64,000 nt of DNA from Burkholderia sp. Ax-1719 (GTDB taxonomy: Bacteria; Pseudomonadota; Gammaproteobacteria; Burkholderiales; Burkholderiaceae): assembly GCF_011753055.1 (NCBI RefSeq), contig NZ_VWWJ01000001.1, positions 930,001-994,000 on the forward strand, given 5' to 3'. Made by a program: the position numbers and the translations under genes. Under the pieces are notes generated by a model. It did no database searches. It saw only the letters and a list, made by a program, of their open reading frames with translations, and was not told the DNA's origin. Positions 8,233 through 16,697 of this stretch are shown in pieces. Position 1 is the stretch's first letter, and each line of letters opens with the position of its first letter.

Positions 8233-9902
8233 GCCTCACGCCCTTACTCAGTATCGACGGGTTGACGCTCGCGTTGCCGCCCGGCGCGGAGCGCGCCCAG
8301 GCCGTTCGCGACGTGTCGCTGACCATTGGCGCGGGCGAGGTGCTCTGCGTGGTGGGCGCGTCGGGCTCCGGCAAGTCGCTGCTCGCCGCGTCGATAGCCG
8401 GGCTGCTGCCGCGCGGCGTGCAGCGCACGGGCGGCCGTATCGTGCTGCAGGGGCGCGATCTGTCCGGCAATCGCGAAGCCGACTGGCGCGCGCTGCGCGG
8501 CAGCGAAATCTCGATGATCTTTCAGGAGCCCCTGTCTGCGCTGAATCCCTTGATGACGGTGGGCGCGCAGATCGACGAGGTGCTGCGCGTGCATGGTGTG
8601 CTGTCGGCGCGCCGCGAGTCGGCGGCGCGTACCGCGCGCGTGATTGCATTGATGCGCGACGTGGGCTTGCCGGATCCCGAGCAACTGCGTCACGCGTTTC
8701 CTGATGCGCTTTCGGGCGGCCAGCGTCAGCGCGTGCTGATTGCGATGGCGCTGGCGCTCGGGCCCAAACTGCTGATCGCCGACGAACCGACCACGGCGCT
8801 CGACGTGACGACGCAGGCGCGCATTCTCGAACTCCTGCGCGCGGCGACACGGGCCACGCAGACCGGCGTGTTGTTCATCACGCACGACTTCGGCGTGGTG
8901 GCGCAGATTGCCGACCGCGTGGCGGTGATGCGTGACGGCGAAATTGTCGAGAGCGGACCGGCGGAGGACGTGCTGCGCTCCCCCGCGCATGCGTACACGC
9001 AGGCGCTTCTTGACGCCATTCCGCATGGTCGTTTCGTGACGCGCCCGCGGGCCGACGGCGGCAGGCCCGCGCTCGTCGCCGAAGATTTGCACAAGCGCTA
9101 TGCCGCGCGTGGAGCGGGTTTTTTGCGGGCGCGCCGCGGCCGCCGCGCTGTCGATGCGCTGTCGGGCGTGAACCTCGCTGTGCAGGCGGGCGAAACGCTC
9201 GGCATCGTCGGTGAATCCGGCTCCGGAAAATCGACGCTTGCGCGCGCGCTGGCCAGGCTCGTTCGCGTGGACGCGGGCCGCATCGTGCTCGACGGGGAGC
9301 AGGATATTGCCCAGTTGCCGGAGCGCGCGCTGAGGCCGCGGCGCCGCCAGATCCAGTTGGTGTTTCAGGATCCGTACGCGTCGCTCAACGCGCGTCACAC
9401 GATTGGGCAGATCGTCGCCACGGGGTTGCTCGCGTACGGCATGCCCCGCGCACAGGCGCTCGAGCGTGCGGCCGACCTGCTTGCGCTGGTAAAACTGCCA
9501 CGCAGCGCATTACATCGCTATCCTCACGAATTTTCGGGCGGACAGCGTCAGCGTATTGGACTCGCACGCGCGCTCGCGCTCGAACCAATGGTGCTCGTGG
9601 CCGACGAGATCGTCTCGGGACTTGATGTATCGGTGCAGTCGGAAGTGCTGGACCTGCTCGCATCGGTGCAGCGCGAACGCGACATGGCGACGATTTTCGT
9701 CACGCACGATTTGCGTGTGGCCGCGCAGATCTGCGACCGCATCGCAGTGATGCATGGCGGTCGTATCGTCGAAAGTGGCCCGGCGAGGCAGATTTTCGAG
9801 ACCCCCCGCGAGGCGTACACGCGCAGCTTGATCGCTGCTACGCCCGCATTGCCCGAGCGTGTACGCGCGCTCGATCCCGATCTGGACAAGGAGCTTTCAT
9901 GA
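8229..9902 (+). CDS. ABC transporter ATP-binding protein, fused DppD-DppF pair
   Basis: A 557-residue protein with two complete nucleotide-binding domains, equivalent to a DppD-DppF fusion. Domain 1 has Walker A GASGSGKS (residues 43-50), signature LSGGQ (161-165) and Walker B LIADEP (182-187). Domain 2 has Walker A GESGSGKS (328-335), signature FSGGQ (435-439) and Walker B LVADE (456-460). Walker B is followed by IVSGLD in place of the usual PTSALD. The start at 8229 overlaps the permease stop; the open frame extends upstream but only through the permease gene. It powers the importer from the cytoplasmic face. The fusion is common in this subfamily (compare GsiA) and means one gene supplies both ATP sites. 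Confidence 0.94.
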   Translation: MSLTPLLSIDGLTLALPPGAERAQAVRDVSLTIGAGEVLCVVGASGSGKSLLAASIAGLLPRGVQRTGGRIVLQGRDLSGNREADWRALRGSEISMIFQEPLSALNPLMTVGAQIDEVLRVHGVLSARRESAARTARVIALMRDVGLPDPEQLRHAFPDALSGGQRQRVLIAMALALGPKLLIADEPTTALDVTTQARILELLRAATRATQTGVLFITHDFGVVAQIADRVAVMRDGEIVESGPAEDVLRSPAHAYTQALLDAIPHGRFVTRPRADGGRPALVAEDLHKRYAARGAGFLRARRGRRAVDALSGVNLAVQAGETLGIVGESGSGKSTLARALARLVRVDAGRIVLDGEQDIAQLPERALRPRRRQIQLVFQDPYASLNARHTIGQIVATGLLAYGMPRAQALERAADLLALVKLPRSALHRYPHEFSGGQRQRIGLARALALEPMVLVADEIVSGLDVSVQSEVLDLLASVQRERDMATIFVTHDLRVAAQICDRIAVMHGGRIVESGPARQIFETPREAYTRSLIAATPALPERVRALDPDLDKELS

Positions 9903-10798
9903 GTGAGCATGTGGGGCGCGACATCGCGACATCGGTCGTGGTGAAGGGCGCCCGTATTGAAGTGCGTCCTGGCCGCACGTTGAGCGTCGCGCATCGCGCC
10001 GCGCCGCCCGGTTCACCGCACGCGGGCACGGTCGTGTTCTTCGCGCACGGCGGCGGGGGCAACAAGAACCAGTGGCGCTATCAGTGGGACGCGCTGGCTG
10101 CCGACGGCTACGAACTCGTGGCCTGGGATTTCGCCGGCCACGGCGAGAGTCCGACTCCATCGCCCGCAAGCGGCGCATACCGCGGCGAGCAGACAATCAC
10201 CGACTACCGTGCGCTGTTCGACCGCTTCAAAGGCAAGAGTAATGTGCTGGTCGCGCATTCGCTCGGCACCGGGAGCACGCTCGCCTTGCTGGACAGACTG
10301 TCGAACGAAGACCGGCTTGGCGAGGTCAACGCGGTGTTACTGCTTGGAACGCAAGAAGGACGGCCGCAACCGCGCTCGCCCGCGCTGCCCGTGTGGTTGC
10401 TGGAACTTTTGAAACCGTGGTTTGCGCGCGGCTTTAAACGACTTGCCTGGCATCCCGATGCAAGCCGCGTGCTGGTCGACTACGAGTCGAAGGTTGCGCG
10501 CCGCAATCGCATGGCGATCTTCCGGGCCTTGATTCAGGACGCGCCGTGGGCGAACCCGGCAGGGTTGTCTCGTCTCGACCTGTCCGTGGTCGTGCTTTCC
10601 GGTGACTCGGACGGGCTGACGCCTGCGGAAGGCGGGCGTGCTCTGGCACTCGCGTTACCCGCCGCACGTTTCGAAGTCGTTGCGAGATGCGGTCATCAAC
10701 TGATGCTGGAGCGTCCGGACGCGGTGAACGCCGCGTTGCGATCTCTCTTAGGTGACGTCGACGCTAAAACTGCCGCTGCGGTAGCAGAGGAGCGTTGA
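9899..10798 (+). CDS. Alpha/beta hydrolase
   Basis: A 299-residue cytoplasmic hydrolase, last gene of the operon, starting with ATGA overlap to the ATPase gene. The oxyanion-hole motif HGGGGNK lies near residue 50. The nucleophile is Ser121 in AHSLGTG. An acidic residue sits in LSGDSDGLTP and the catalytic His in RCGHQLMLERP. This is the normal order for the fold. It may cleave an ester or thioester linkage in the imported compound, but no substrate motif is visible. Proteins of this type are often found next to SfnB and family-5 importers. It marks the right end of the GC-rich cluster. Confidence 0.86.
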   Translation: MSEHVGRDIATSVVVKGARIEVRPGRTLSVAHRAAPPGSPHAGTVVFFAHGGGGNKNQWRYQWDALAADGYELVAWDFAGHGESPTPSPASGAYRGEQTITDYRALFDRFKGKSNVLVAHSLGTGSTLALLDRLSNEDRLGEVNAVLLLGTQEGRPQPRSPALPVWLLELLKPWFARGFKRLAWHPDASRVLVDYESKVARRNRMAIFRALIQDAPWANPAGLSRLDLSVVVLSGDSDGLTPAEGGRALALALPAARFEVVARCGHQLMLERPDAVNAALRSLLGDVDAKTAAAVAEER

Positions 10799-11950
10799 AG
10801 TTGCGCGCTAGTGTTGGCTCTTCCGCCGACGTCGTTCGCTACGTTCTCTGGCTGTCGTCGATGGAGGAGGGCGCAACACGCCAGCGGATGTTGCAGCGTT
10901 GAACGCGCTGCTGGACACGTTGGCAACCGCGTTCGCACCCCATCCGTCGGGTCAATGGAATCGGCAGGATCGCGCCGTTTCGGCAGGCACTGCAGACGCG
11001 TGCCGTTGCCGATGAATTCGCGATGACCGTCGTCGCGTGATGAGTTTGTTCGTTGCGAGAAGCGATTCCGACGTGTCAGCTACGACGGGGGATGCGTCTC
11101 GCAGGATTCGGTGTACGCGACCCAATCGATGCTCCTCAGAAACGCATCTAACGGTCATTTGCGCCCACAATCCCCAAACGCCTACGGCGGCATCTGCCAG
11201 CAGACTGCTGGGCTCGCAGCGCTGGGTCGAGGCGCATCAGCGCGCTTTTCCAGAGGCAGTTGAGCCCATACGGGGCGCGACGCTCATTCGCAATATCTGG
11301 CAGAACGGCAGCTCTGTCGTGCTGCGGACTACCTCATTGCGATGCACGTATCACCACGTTGTGGCACAACGATATGATCAATCTGATGTGGACGTTGTCA
11401 TGAGAGCTCGAAAGTAGGTTGAATGGTCCTCGCATAAGAGCAAGGCACTCGACCTGCTTGTGCAACGGCAAGAGAAAGCGTCAGCGCACATTGATCCATC
11501 GGTCATTCCCGGCGCACGTATGTGATCCTGAATCGATGCGTCCCGGAGGCTGATGCGCAGGTAATGCCGCTTTACAGCACGCAGATGCACGACCATTCGA
11601 GGCAGCGCTCTATCAATCTGCTCTTGCCGCAGCGTTTGCGTCGATATTTATGGATGGACAGGAGTTATTGCGACGTCCGCTCGATCGCGCAAGCGATGGG
11701 GCAGTTGCGACAGATACTGTACGCGGGTTCTTGCAAATACCCGCATCGATGCTGGTGCTTGATGGCAGGATGACGCACGATCAGTTGTCCTCGGACAACG
11801 GCCCGGATCAGGGGTAATCCCAATGTCTTCCAGTTTCGACGGATAGATGTAGTCGAGACCGAAGTTTGGCGCAGGTTCTATTGAGAGTGGGGTGTGTAGG
11901 CACGCTTAAATGATCGGATGAAGCATAGCTAATGGGAGCAGGAACGGAGA
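10799..11950. other. Decayed region without an intact gene
   Basis: About 1.15 kb without a supportable gene. Short open stretches occur in different phases (for example around 10850-11015, 11037-11417 and 11554-11817), and some look protein-like in composition. The frame ending at 11817 reads FEAALYQSALAAAFAS and later FLQIPASMLVLDGRM. None has a start with a ribosome binding site or a domain I recognise. The simplest reading is old, mutated coding sequence at the left border of the island. Confidence 0.5.
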
Positions 11951-13000
11951 CTAGCTAGTCGAGTCCGGAAAATCCGGGCGTAGTTCGGCTTCGATCTGAT
12001 CGATCGTCGGTAGGCCTGTTTCCATAGCTGGGGGCACCTCGCGCATGAGCTGGTATTCCGCCACGCCCATCGGGTTGGCCATGCCACGCAAGGCATACTC
12101 TGCGACAAGCCGGTTTTTCTCTTTGCAAAGTAGTAGCCCGATGGTCGGCTGGTCTTCGAGTGCCTTAACCTGCGCGTCGATCGCGGATAGATAGAAGTTC
12201 AGCTGCCCAGCGTATTCAGGTTTGAAAGGTGTCGTTTTCAGATCGACGACAACATAGCATCGTAGTTTCAGGTGGTAGAAGAGCAGATCTATAAAGAATT
12301 CGTCGCCATCTATTTCCAGCCGGTATTGACGTCCAACGAACGCAAAACCGGCACGCAGTTCGAGCAGAAATCGCGTAATGTGCTGCGTGAGTGCGCGCTC
12401 GATATCACGTTCCTGGGCACTTTCGGTCAAGCCAAGGAAGTCAAAGACATATGGATCTTTGAGCACGTCCCGAGCGAGATCAGATTGTGGTGCTGGAAGC
12501 CGGTCGGCAAAATTTGTCACTGCGTTGCCCGCGCGTGAGTGCGCCCCAGTCTCGATCTGCATGACGAGAACGCTTCGCGACCAGCCGTGTTCGAGAGATT
12601 TTTCCGCGTACCAGAGCCGCCGAGATGCGTCGTCAAGCTTGTCGAGCAAGGTGACCACGTGGGACCAGGGCAATTGTGCAACGGGCTGTTGCACAAAGTC
12701 CGGGTTTGGGAACGCTTGTGCAAGTGCACGCATGTATTTGAGGTTGCGTGGGGAAAATCCGCGCATGTCAGGAAACGCCGACTTGAGATCGCGCGCCAGC
12801 CGGTCGATAACCCCGGCACCCCAGCCTTGGGCCAGTTGACGCTCGAGAATGTCGCGACCGATCTGCCAGTACAGCGTTACCAACTCCCGATTTACACTGG
12901 CCAGCGCGCGCTGGCGTGCGTGCTCGACACGCTGTTTGACCTCGGCAAGCCAATGGCGATAGTCGTCGGACGGGGCTGGATTGACTGGTTCGTTGGCCAT
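11951..13000 (-). CDS. YhcG-type PD-(D/E)xK nuclease-fold protein (DUF1016)
   Basis: A 349-residue protein starting at MANEPVNPAP (ATG, complement of 12998-13000). The longer open frame upstream is not family-like. The N-terminal half contains the DUF1016 N-domain pattern NRELVTLYWQIGRDI, GWGAGVIDRLARDLK and FSPRNLKYMRAL. The C-terminal half holds a PD-(D/E)xK-like core: FFIDLLFYH (Asp238) followed by VVVDLKTTPFKPEY (Asp253, Lys255) and LSAIDAQVK. YhcG-family proteins are widespread on mobile elements; a nuclease role is predicted from the fold, but the exact function is not established. It stands alone at the edge of the island. Confidence 0.88.
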   Translation of the reverse strand: MANEPVNPAPSDDYRHWLAEVKQRVEHARQRALASVNRELVTLYWQIGRDILERQLAQGWGAGVIDRLARDLKSAFPDMRGFSPRNLKYMRALAQAFPNPDFVQQPVAQLPWSHVVTLLDKLDDASRRLWYAEKSLEHGWSRSVLVMQIETGAHSRAGNAVTNFADRLPAPQSDLARDVLKDPYVFDFLGLTESAQERDIERALTQHITRFLLELRAGFAFVGRQYRLEIDGDEFFIDLLFYHLKLRCYVVVDLKTTPFKPEYAGQLNFYLSAIDAQVKALEDQPTIGLLLCKEKNRLVAEYALRGMANPMGVAEYQLMREVPPAMETGLPTIDQIEAELRPDFPDSTS

Positions 13001-13079
13001 GCGCGGTAGGATTGGGCTGCGGTTGACTGGATCGAGAACGACACGTCTACAGCGTACTGTCAGACAATGAGCAGATTTG

Positions 13080-13260
13080 GGTTCTATAAAAGTCCTTACC
13101 CCCTTTGATTTAATAAGCTGTTGATTTTGTTTGAATTTTTCTTCTGCTTGGCTGGGTGGTAGGAGATATTCTGGATTTCCGGAGTTCTGTAAAAGTACAT
13201 ACTTGGATCCGGAGTTCTGAGAAAGTCCTACCACTTGAGCGGGGGTAGTTTTTACAAAAC
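13080..13260. repeat. Cluster of degenerate GTTCTGTAAAAGT-type repeats
   Basis: Upstream of the YhcG-type gene are at least three direct copies of a degenerate element: GTTCTATAAAAGT (13081-13093), GTTCTGTAAAAGT (13184-13196) and GTTCTGAGAAAGT (13214-13226). The last two are exactly 30 bp apart and share a GGATCCGGA-like lead. A further copy, GTTTTGTAAAAACTACCCCC, lies on the opposite strand at 13241-13260 and matches the ACCCCC tail of the first. Multiple binding sites for a regulator or a transposase end are both possible. Confidence 0.45.
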
Positions 13261-14081
13261 GATGGGCCTGACTGGCTCGGTCGCGTCTGGAACAGTGACC
13301 GAGTTCGGCCTGATACCGCAGAGGACAACGGACGGCTCCCGATGTCGGACCTTCTGATCCCACGGCTGAAAATCAGCGTAGATGCCTCATTCCTGCGGAT
13401 TCGACGGAGGCAGCGCAACGAGCGAGTCGCAGCAAGATTAAGCGCTTGGTTGCAATGTCAAAGGCGCGCGCCCGATTACTTCAACGGCATAAGGAAATAC
13501 CGCAAATGGGCATTGCCTTTGGCCGTCAATAGGCGCATTAGAGAATGAGCGGATTCTCAGAATTAACGGCACTGTGCGCGTTATATCGTGAGCGCGGTTT
13601 ATTCCGCAGGCCTGCCATCGGACCGGATTTCCGTCGATCTAATAGAAATCTCGAGCTCTCGCCTTCGATAAGCAAGCTGGCGGAATCGGGATCTCGCACC
13701 CTTGCGCTCGTTGTGGCGGTCGTATGTGACAAGTCCGGCTCATCTGCCTGTCGATACGGCGCAAGTAGATGCTGGCGCTGCGATGTTGACATGCAAAGAG
13801 CACTGCCATGATTCCCTGTGGCGCACGGCAAGTTGGGGAAGCGTCAGTGCCGAATCGACGGCGTTCCCGGAAGTCCACGTCTCACGCGATTCCCTCCGTG
13901 CTCCGCTCATTCAGTGCGGCGGATCCAGCAAGCTACGTTGCTGTCACTTGCTTGGCGCTTACGTAAACGTAAAGAAAATAATAGGTGACTAGGTACACGG
14001 AGGAACGCACGAGCCGTAGCAACGGGGTTGTTGTCTAGGTGCGCTGCAGCTTGAAGAAGCGTGGTCGAAGCAGCATGTGGG
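13261..14081. other. Region without a recognisable gene
   Basis: About 820 bases with only short open frames. The longest is 13545-13811 on the plus strand (88 codons), which has no domain, no clear ribosome binding site and a basic, cysteine-containing composition that argues against a real protein. A small inverted repeat, TTACGT-AA-ACGTAA, lies at 13959-13972. I see no RNA gene. Confidence 0.4.
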
Positions 14082-14106
14082 CCCCTATTCGCGGCAGTAA
14101 TAGGGG
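14082..14106 (-). terminator. Hairpin downstream of the XRE regulator
   Basis: CCCCTATT (14082-14089) pairs with AATAGGGG (14099-14106) around a nine-base loop, 15 bases past the XRE stop codon. There is no clear U-tract, so this is a probable rather than certain terminator. Confidence 0.4.
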
Positions 14107-14121
14107 ACGGAGTACAGGGAC

Positions 14122-14382
14122 TTAGCCTGGTGCCGATTCCGGCACGTACTCAGTCAATAGAACTTCGGGGCTTGTTTTGAGCGCCTCCGCGATTCGCTGC
14201 AAGTTGTCCAAAGACACAGTGCGAACTGAGCGTTCCACATGGCTCATATAAGTGCGGTGGTACCCACAGAGTTCGCTGAGTTCCTCTTGAGTCAGGTTTC
14301 TTTCTTTTCGGACGCGTCGTACGTTTTCGGCGAATCGTCGCCGCAGCCATGGGTCGGCGACCGTGTTATCAATTTCTTCCAT
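14122..14382 (-). CDS. XRE-family HTH transcriptional regulator
   Basis: An 86-residue single-domain DNA-binding protein. Residues about 14-68 form the Cro/C1-type HTH: RRFAENVRRVRKERNLTQEE, then LSELCGYHRTYMSHVERS as the recognition region and VSLDNLQRIAEALKTSPEVLL as the closing helices. Its size is typical of phage- or island-borne repressors and of control proteins of restriction-modification systems. The upstream region contains a striking 15-bp tandem repeat array (14414-14494), which may be its operator, and the HAD-fold gene is transcribed away on the other side. The HTH assignment is secure; the targets are inferred. Confidence 0.88.
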   Translation of the reverse strand: MEEIDNTVADPWLRRRFAENVRRVRKERNLTQEELSELCGYHRTYMSHVERSVRTVSLDNLQRIAEALKTSPEVLLTEYVPESAPG

Positions 14383-14413
14383 GCTGCGGAGCGTCGCCGA
14401 ACTAAGCGTTTTC

Positions 14414-14494
14414 GTCTACTCCGTTTCAGTCTACTGCGTAATAGTCTACTGCTTTATTGTCTACTCTGTTTACGTCTACTGCGTATCAGTCTAC
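14414..14494. repeat. 15-bp tandem repeat array in the XRE promoter region
   Basis: Five full 15-bp units plus a six-base start of a sixth, each beginning GTCTACT: GTCTACTCCGTTTCA, GTCTACTGCGTAATA, GTCTACTGCTTTATT, GTCTACTCTGTTTAC, GTCTACTGCGTATCA and GTCTAC. The first seven or eight bases are nearly invariant and the rest is variable, which is the pattern of iterated protein-binding sites rather than replication slippage. The array ends 31 bp from the XRE start codon and lies between two divergent genes. Confidence 0.85.
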
Positions 14495-14693
14495 AATCCA
14501 GCCATCGAAACGGCGCTGGGCGCAGCCCAGTCGTTGGCATTCATTGAAAACTTCGTTGAGCAGTTCCTGCCGCGTAAGCGCAGCGGGATACCTTTTGAGG
14601 GAGCGCTGGTAGGACAGAGTGACATTGTTCAGAGAAGATGTTGCGGCCCGTTCGGCCGTGACGCCGATTGTTGATCAACTAAGGCAAGCCGAA

Positions 14694-15206
14694 ATGCGTC
14701 AGATCCTATTTCTCGATGTTGACGGAGTTCTGCATCGTGGTATTGCTCGCCGAGTAGGTAATCGAGTGATAAGCAGTGCACCAGATATTGAGCTCTTTGA
14801 ATTTGTCCCAGTGCTTGAAGAGTTGCTGCGCCCCTATCCGAGTGTTGAGATCGTGCTCTCTAGTGATTGGGCGCTCGTACTTGGGATCGAATTTACACGT
14901 GACGCAATGGCATCAGAGGAGCTAGGGAGGCGCATCATAGGTGCGACTTACGAGGGGGAAACGCTCGACGCGGGCGTCTGGCCAGTCCTTCCACGCGGAG
15001 CACAGGTTCTCGACTACGTAAGGAGAAATTCGCCAATGCGCTGGCTGGCCGTGGACGATAGATCAGACGGATTCGAGGCCTTTCGAGGCCAACTGGTTCA
15101 CTGCCAAACCGACGTCGGATTAGGTGATGATGTCGTGGTCGAGCAATTCCGTCAGCAGTTGAAAATGTTCTTCTCATTTCTATCGGAAGACGAGATTGAC
15201 GAATGA
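14694..15206 (+). CDS. HAD-fold protein (Swiss-army-knife RNA-repair HAD-like)
   Basis: A 170-residue protein starting MRQILFLDVDGVLHRG. The start at 14694 was chosen because TAAGGC lies in ribosome-binding position, and the first residues lead straight into the HAD motif I (FLDVDG, Asp8 and Asp10). Motif II is IVLSSDWA and the acidic motif is WLAVDDRSDGFEAF. The arrangement, with a conserved W and VDDR near the C-terminus, matches the HAD_SAK type often found in mobile regions. It probably acts as a phosphatase-like hydrolase, possibly on nucleic acid ends. It is divergent from the XRE gene and followed by three orphans on the same strand. Confidence 0.72.
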   Translation: MRQILFLDVDGVLHRGIARRVGNRVISSAPDIELFEFVPVLEELLRPYPSVEIVLSSDWALVLGIEFTRDAMASEELGRRIIGATYEGETLDAGVWPVLPRGAQVLDYVRRNSPMRWLAVDDRSDGFEAFRGQLVHCQTDVGLGDDVVVEQFRQQLKMFFSFLSEDEIDE

Positions 15207-15435
15207 AGGACGACGTCCCCCATACCGTGTAAATAGTTCAGCTCTTAAGCGCGGCGAACTCGCATTCTCATGGAGCGAATCAGCCGAGAGAAATGATTCG
15301 ACGCGTAGCGAGGTTATATATTCGCAGTGCTTATCACAAGCGGCGATACTGTCCGGTAACGTTGAGCGGAAAGGTTCATCCGCAATACCTGATGACCTAA
15401 CACATCAATGTTTTAGACCGGAAAAGGTCCTTTCG

Positions 15436-15954
15436 ATGCAACCAGGCAATACGCCTCAGCAAGATATGCAAAAGCCAAATCGGCATGGCGCGACGTCGTT
15501 CAGGGTGTCAGACGGCGCCTGGTTTTACGTTCGCTATGGCACAAAGACAGATCCTGAATCGAAGCACGGCGCTTTCATCACTCAGACCTATTCCGACCTT
15601 AAGGCCTTGTTGGCGAACGCTCGCGGTGCGGAGCCGATCTTGTACATGTTCTCGATAAATGGCGATGGAGTATCGGCGTTCCGACGTGTCGTCTCAGTGC
15701 GAGAGGTGAAGCTAGACGACATACACATATTTGAATTCGAGGACGGTCAGGCCACTTTTTGGGACGAATGTGGCAGCGGTGGGGTAAGTACCTATGCGGA
15801 AATCGAAGCCCCTCGGAGCGTCTTCGAACTCACCAAACTCTCTGTGCGACAACTACATTCTGATGGCGCGGAGCGTGAAAGCATTGAAGAGGGTCGCACA
15901 GCTTCTAGCGACATCCAGCAGAAATCAGATCTTAAAAGAGCTGGTCAGGACTGA
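15436..15954 (+). CDS. Hypothetical protein
   Basis: A 172-residue protein of unknown family. The ATG at 15436 is preceded by GGAAAAGG; the frame can extend upstream to a TTG at 15196 overlapping the HAD gene, but that part is low-complexity. Visible features are FRVSDGAWFYVRYGTKTDP, a folded central part (LYMFSINGDGVSAFRRVVSV and IHIFEFEDGQATFWDE) and a charged tail. It looks like a soluble beta-rich protein. Position suggests it belongs with the HAD and HTH genes around it. No function is assigned. Confidence 0.5.
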   Translation: MQPGNTPQQDMQKPNRHGATSFRVSDGAWFYVRYGTKTDPESKHGAFITQTYSDLKALLANARGAEPILYMFSINGDGVSAFRRVVSVREVKLDDIHIFEFEDGQATFWDECGSGGVSTYAEIEAPRSVFELTKLSVRQLHSDGAERESIEEGRTASSDIQQKSDLKRAGQD

Positions 15955-16021
15955 GTGAGAAGGAAGCGGCGGTGCTGGCTTGCTGATCGTTGTCTCACAT
16001 GTTCACAGAGCGGAGTTACTG

Positions 16022-16645
16022 ATGTCTATCTACTCTCATCCTCCGGGCGATGGTTGCGAGGTCGTGCACCTTGAGCATTGGTCTATACGCCAATTCGAGA
16101 ACGGAAAGAGATTTTTTGTCGGATATAGTCAGGAGACGCGAGACGGCCGCGTGAGTGCAGAGATTGTGGATTTGGATCCTGCGACACGTATAGGACGAAC
16201 CGCTAGCGGGCGCGTGTACAAGCTCGTTGGCTGCAGTGGTATCAACGGTGATGCGGAGTATGTCTTCACCCGGGTGCGCGAAATTATCGGCGACGGCGGC
16301 AAATGGAAAAACGTCACCGAGGCATTGATACCTGAATGTACTGCAAAGGTAGAGCAAAGAGAAAGTCTGGAGGAGACCTCGGTCGACGCGGCAGCGCGCA
16401 TCCTCTTCGTTGCACCTTCGTATGTGCGCAAACTCATCGAGGAAGAGAAGCTCCCTGCGCGTGTGCACGAAGACGGAGCGTATCGACTTCCAGTAAGGGC
16501 GGTGCGGACGCTTAGGGACCAGATGCGGGTTGAGCAAAAGCAGGCGCTTGCCAGAATGATTGCCGCGACTGACCAGATGGGGCTGTATAAAACAGAAATT
16601 GAAGGCCTTCCGGTGCGCAGACTACGTGATCTGGCCGACGACTAG
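16022..16645 (+). CDS. Protein with C-terminal excisionase/MerR-like HTH
   Basis: A 207-residue protein. The start at 16022 has GGAG eleven bases upstream. The first 110 residues form an unrecognised domain (FENGKRFFVGYSQETRDGRV, TASGRVYKLVGCSGINGDAEYVFTRV). Residues about 119-165 read TSVDAAARILFVAPSYVRKL, then the wing KLPARVHEDGAYRLPVRAV. This is the pattern of excisionase-like HTH_17 domains seen in antitoxins of PIN toxins. No PIN gene follows, so either this is a solitary regulator or its partner is lost. It is the last of a rightward run starting with the HAD gene. Confidence 0.6.
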   Translation: MSIYSHPPGDGCEVVHLEHWSIRQFENGKRFFVGYSQETRDGRVSAEIVDLDPATRIGRTASGRVYKLVGCSGINGDAEYVFTRVREIIGDGGKWKNVTEALIPECTAKVEQRESLEETSVDAAARILFVAPSYVRKLIEEEKLPARVHEDGAYRLPVRAVRTLRDQMRVEQKQALARMIAATDQMGLYKTEIEGLPVRRLRDLADD

Positions 16646-16697
16646 CTAGTTTTGCGTTGGCGCAGCGATGTGCTGCCTATCTATAGGCGAACGCATG

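Noticed and set aside
13545..13811. 88-codon frame in the island's left part
   Set aside because: No ribosome binding site, no domain and composition typical of non-coding sequence.
14414..14494. CRISPR array
   Set aside because: The unit is only 15 bp with no spacer of separate origin and no cas genes; it is a tandem repeat of binding-site type.
14363..14674. Plus-strand frame with VYCVS-type five-residue repeats
   Set aside because: The peptide repeat is only the translation of the 15-bp DNA array; the frame has no start signal and no continuation as a protein family.
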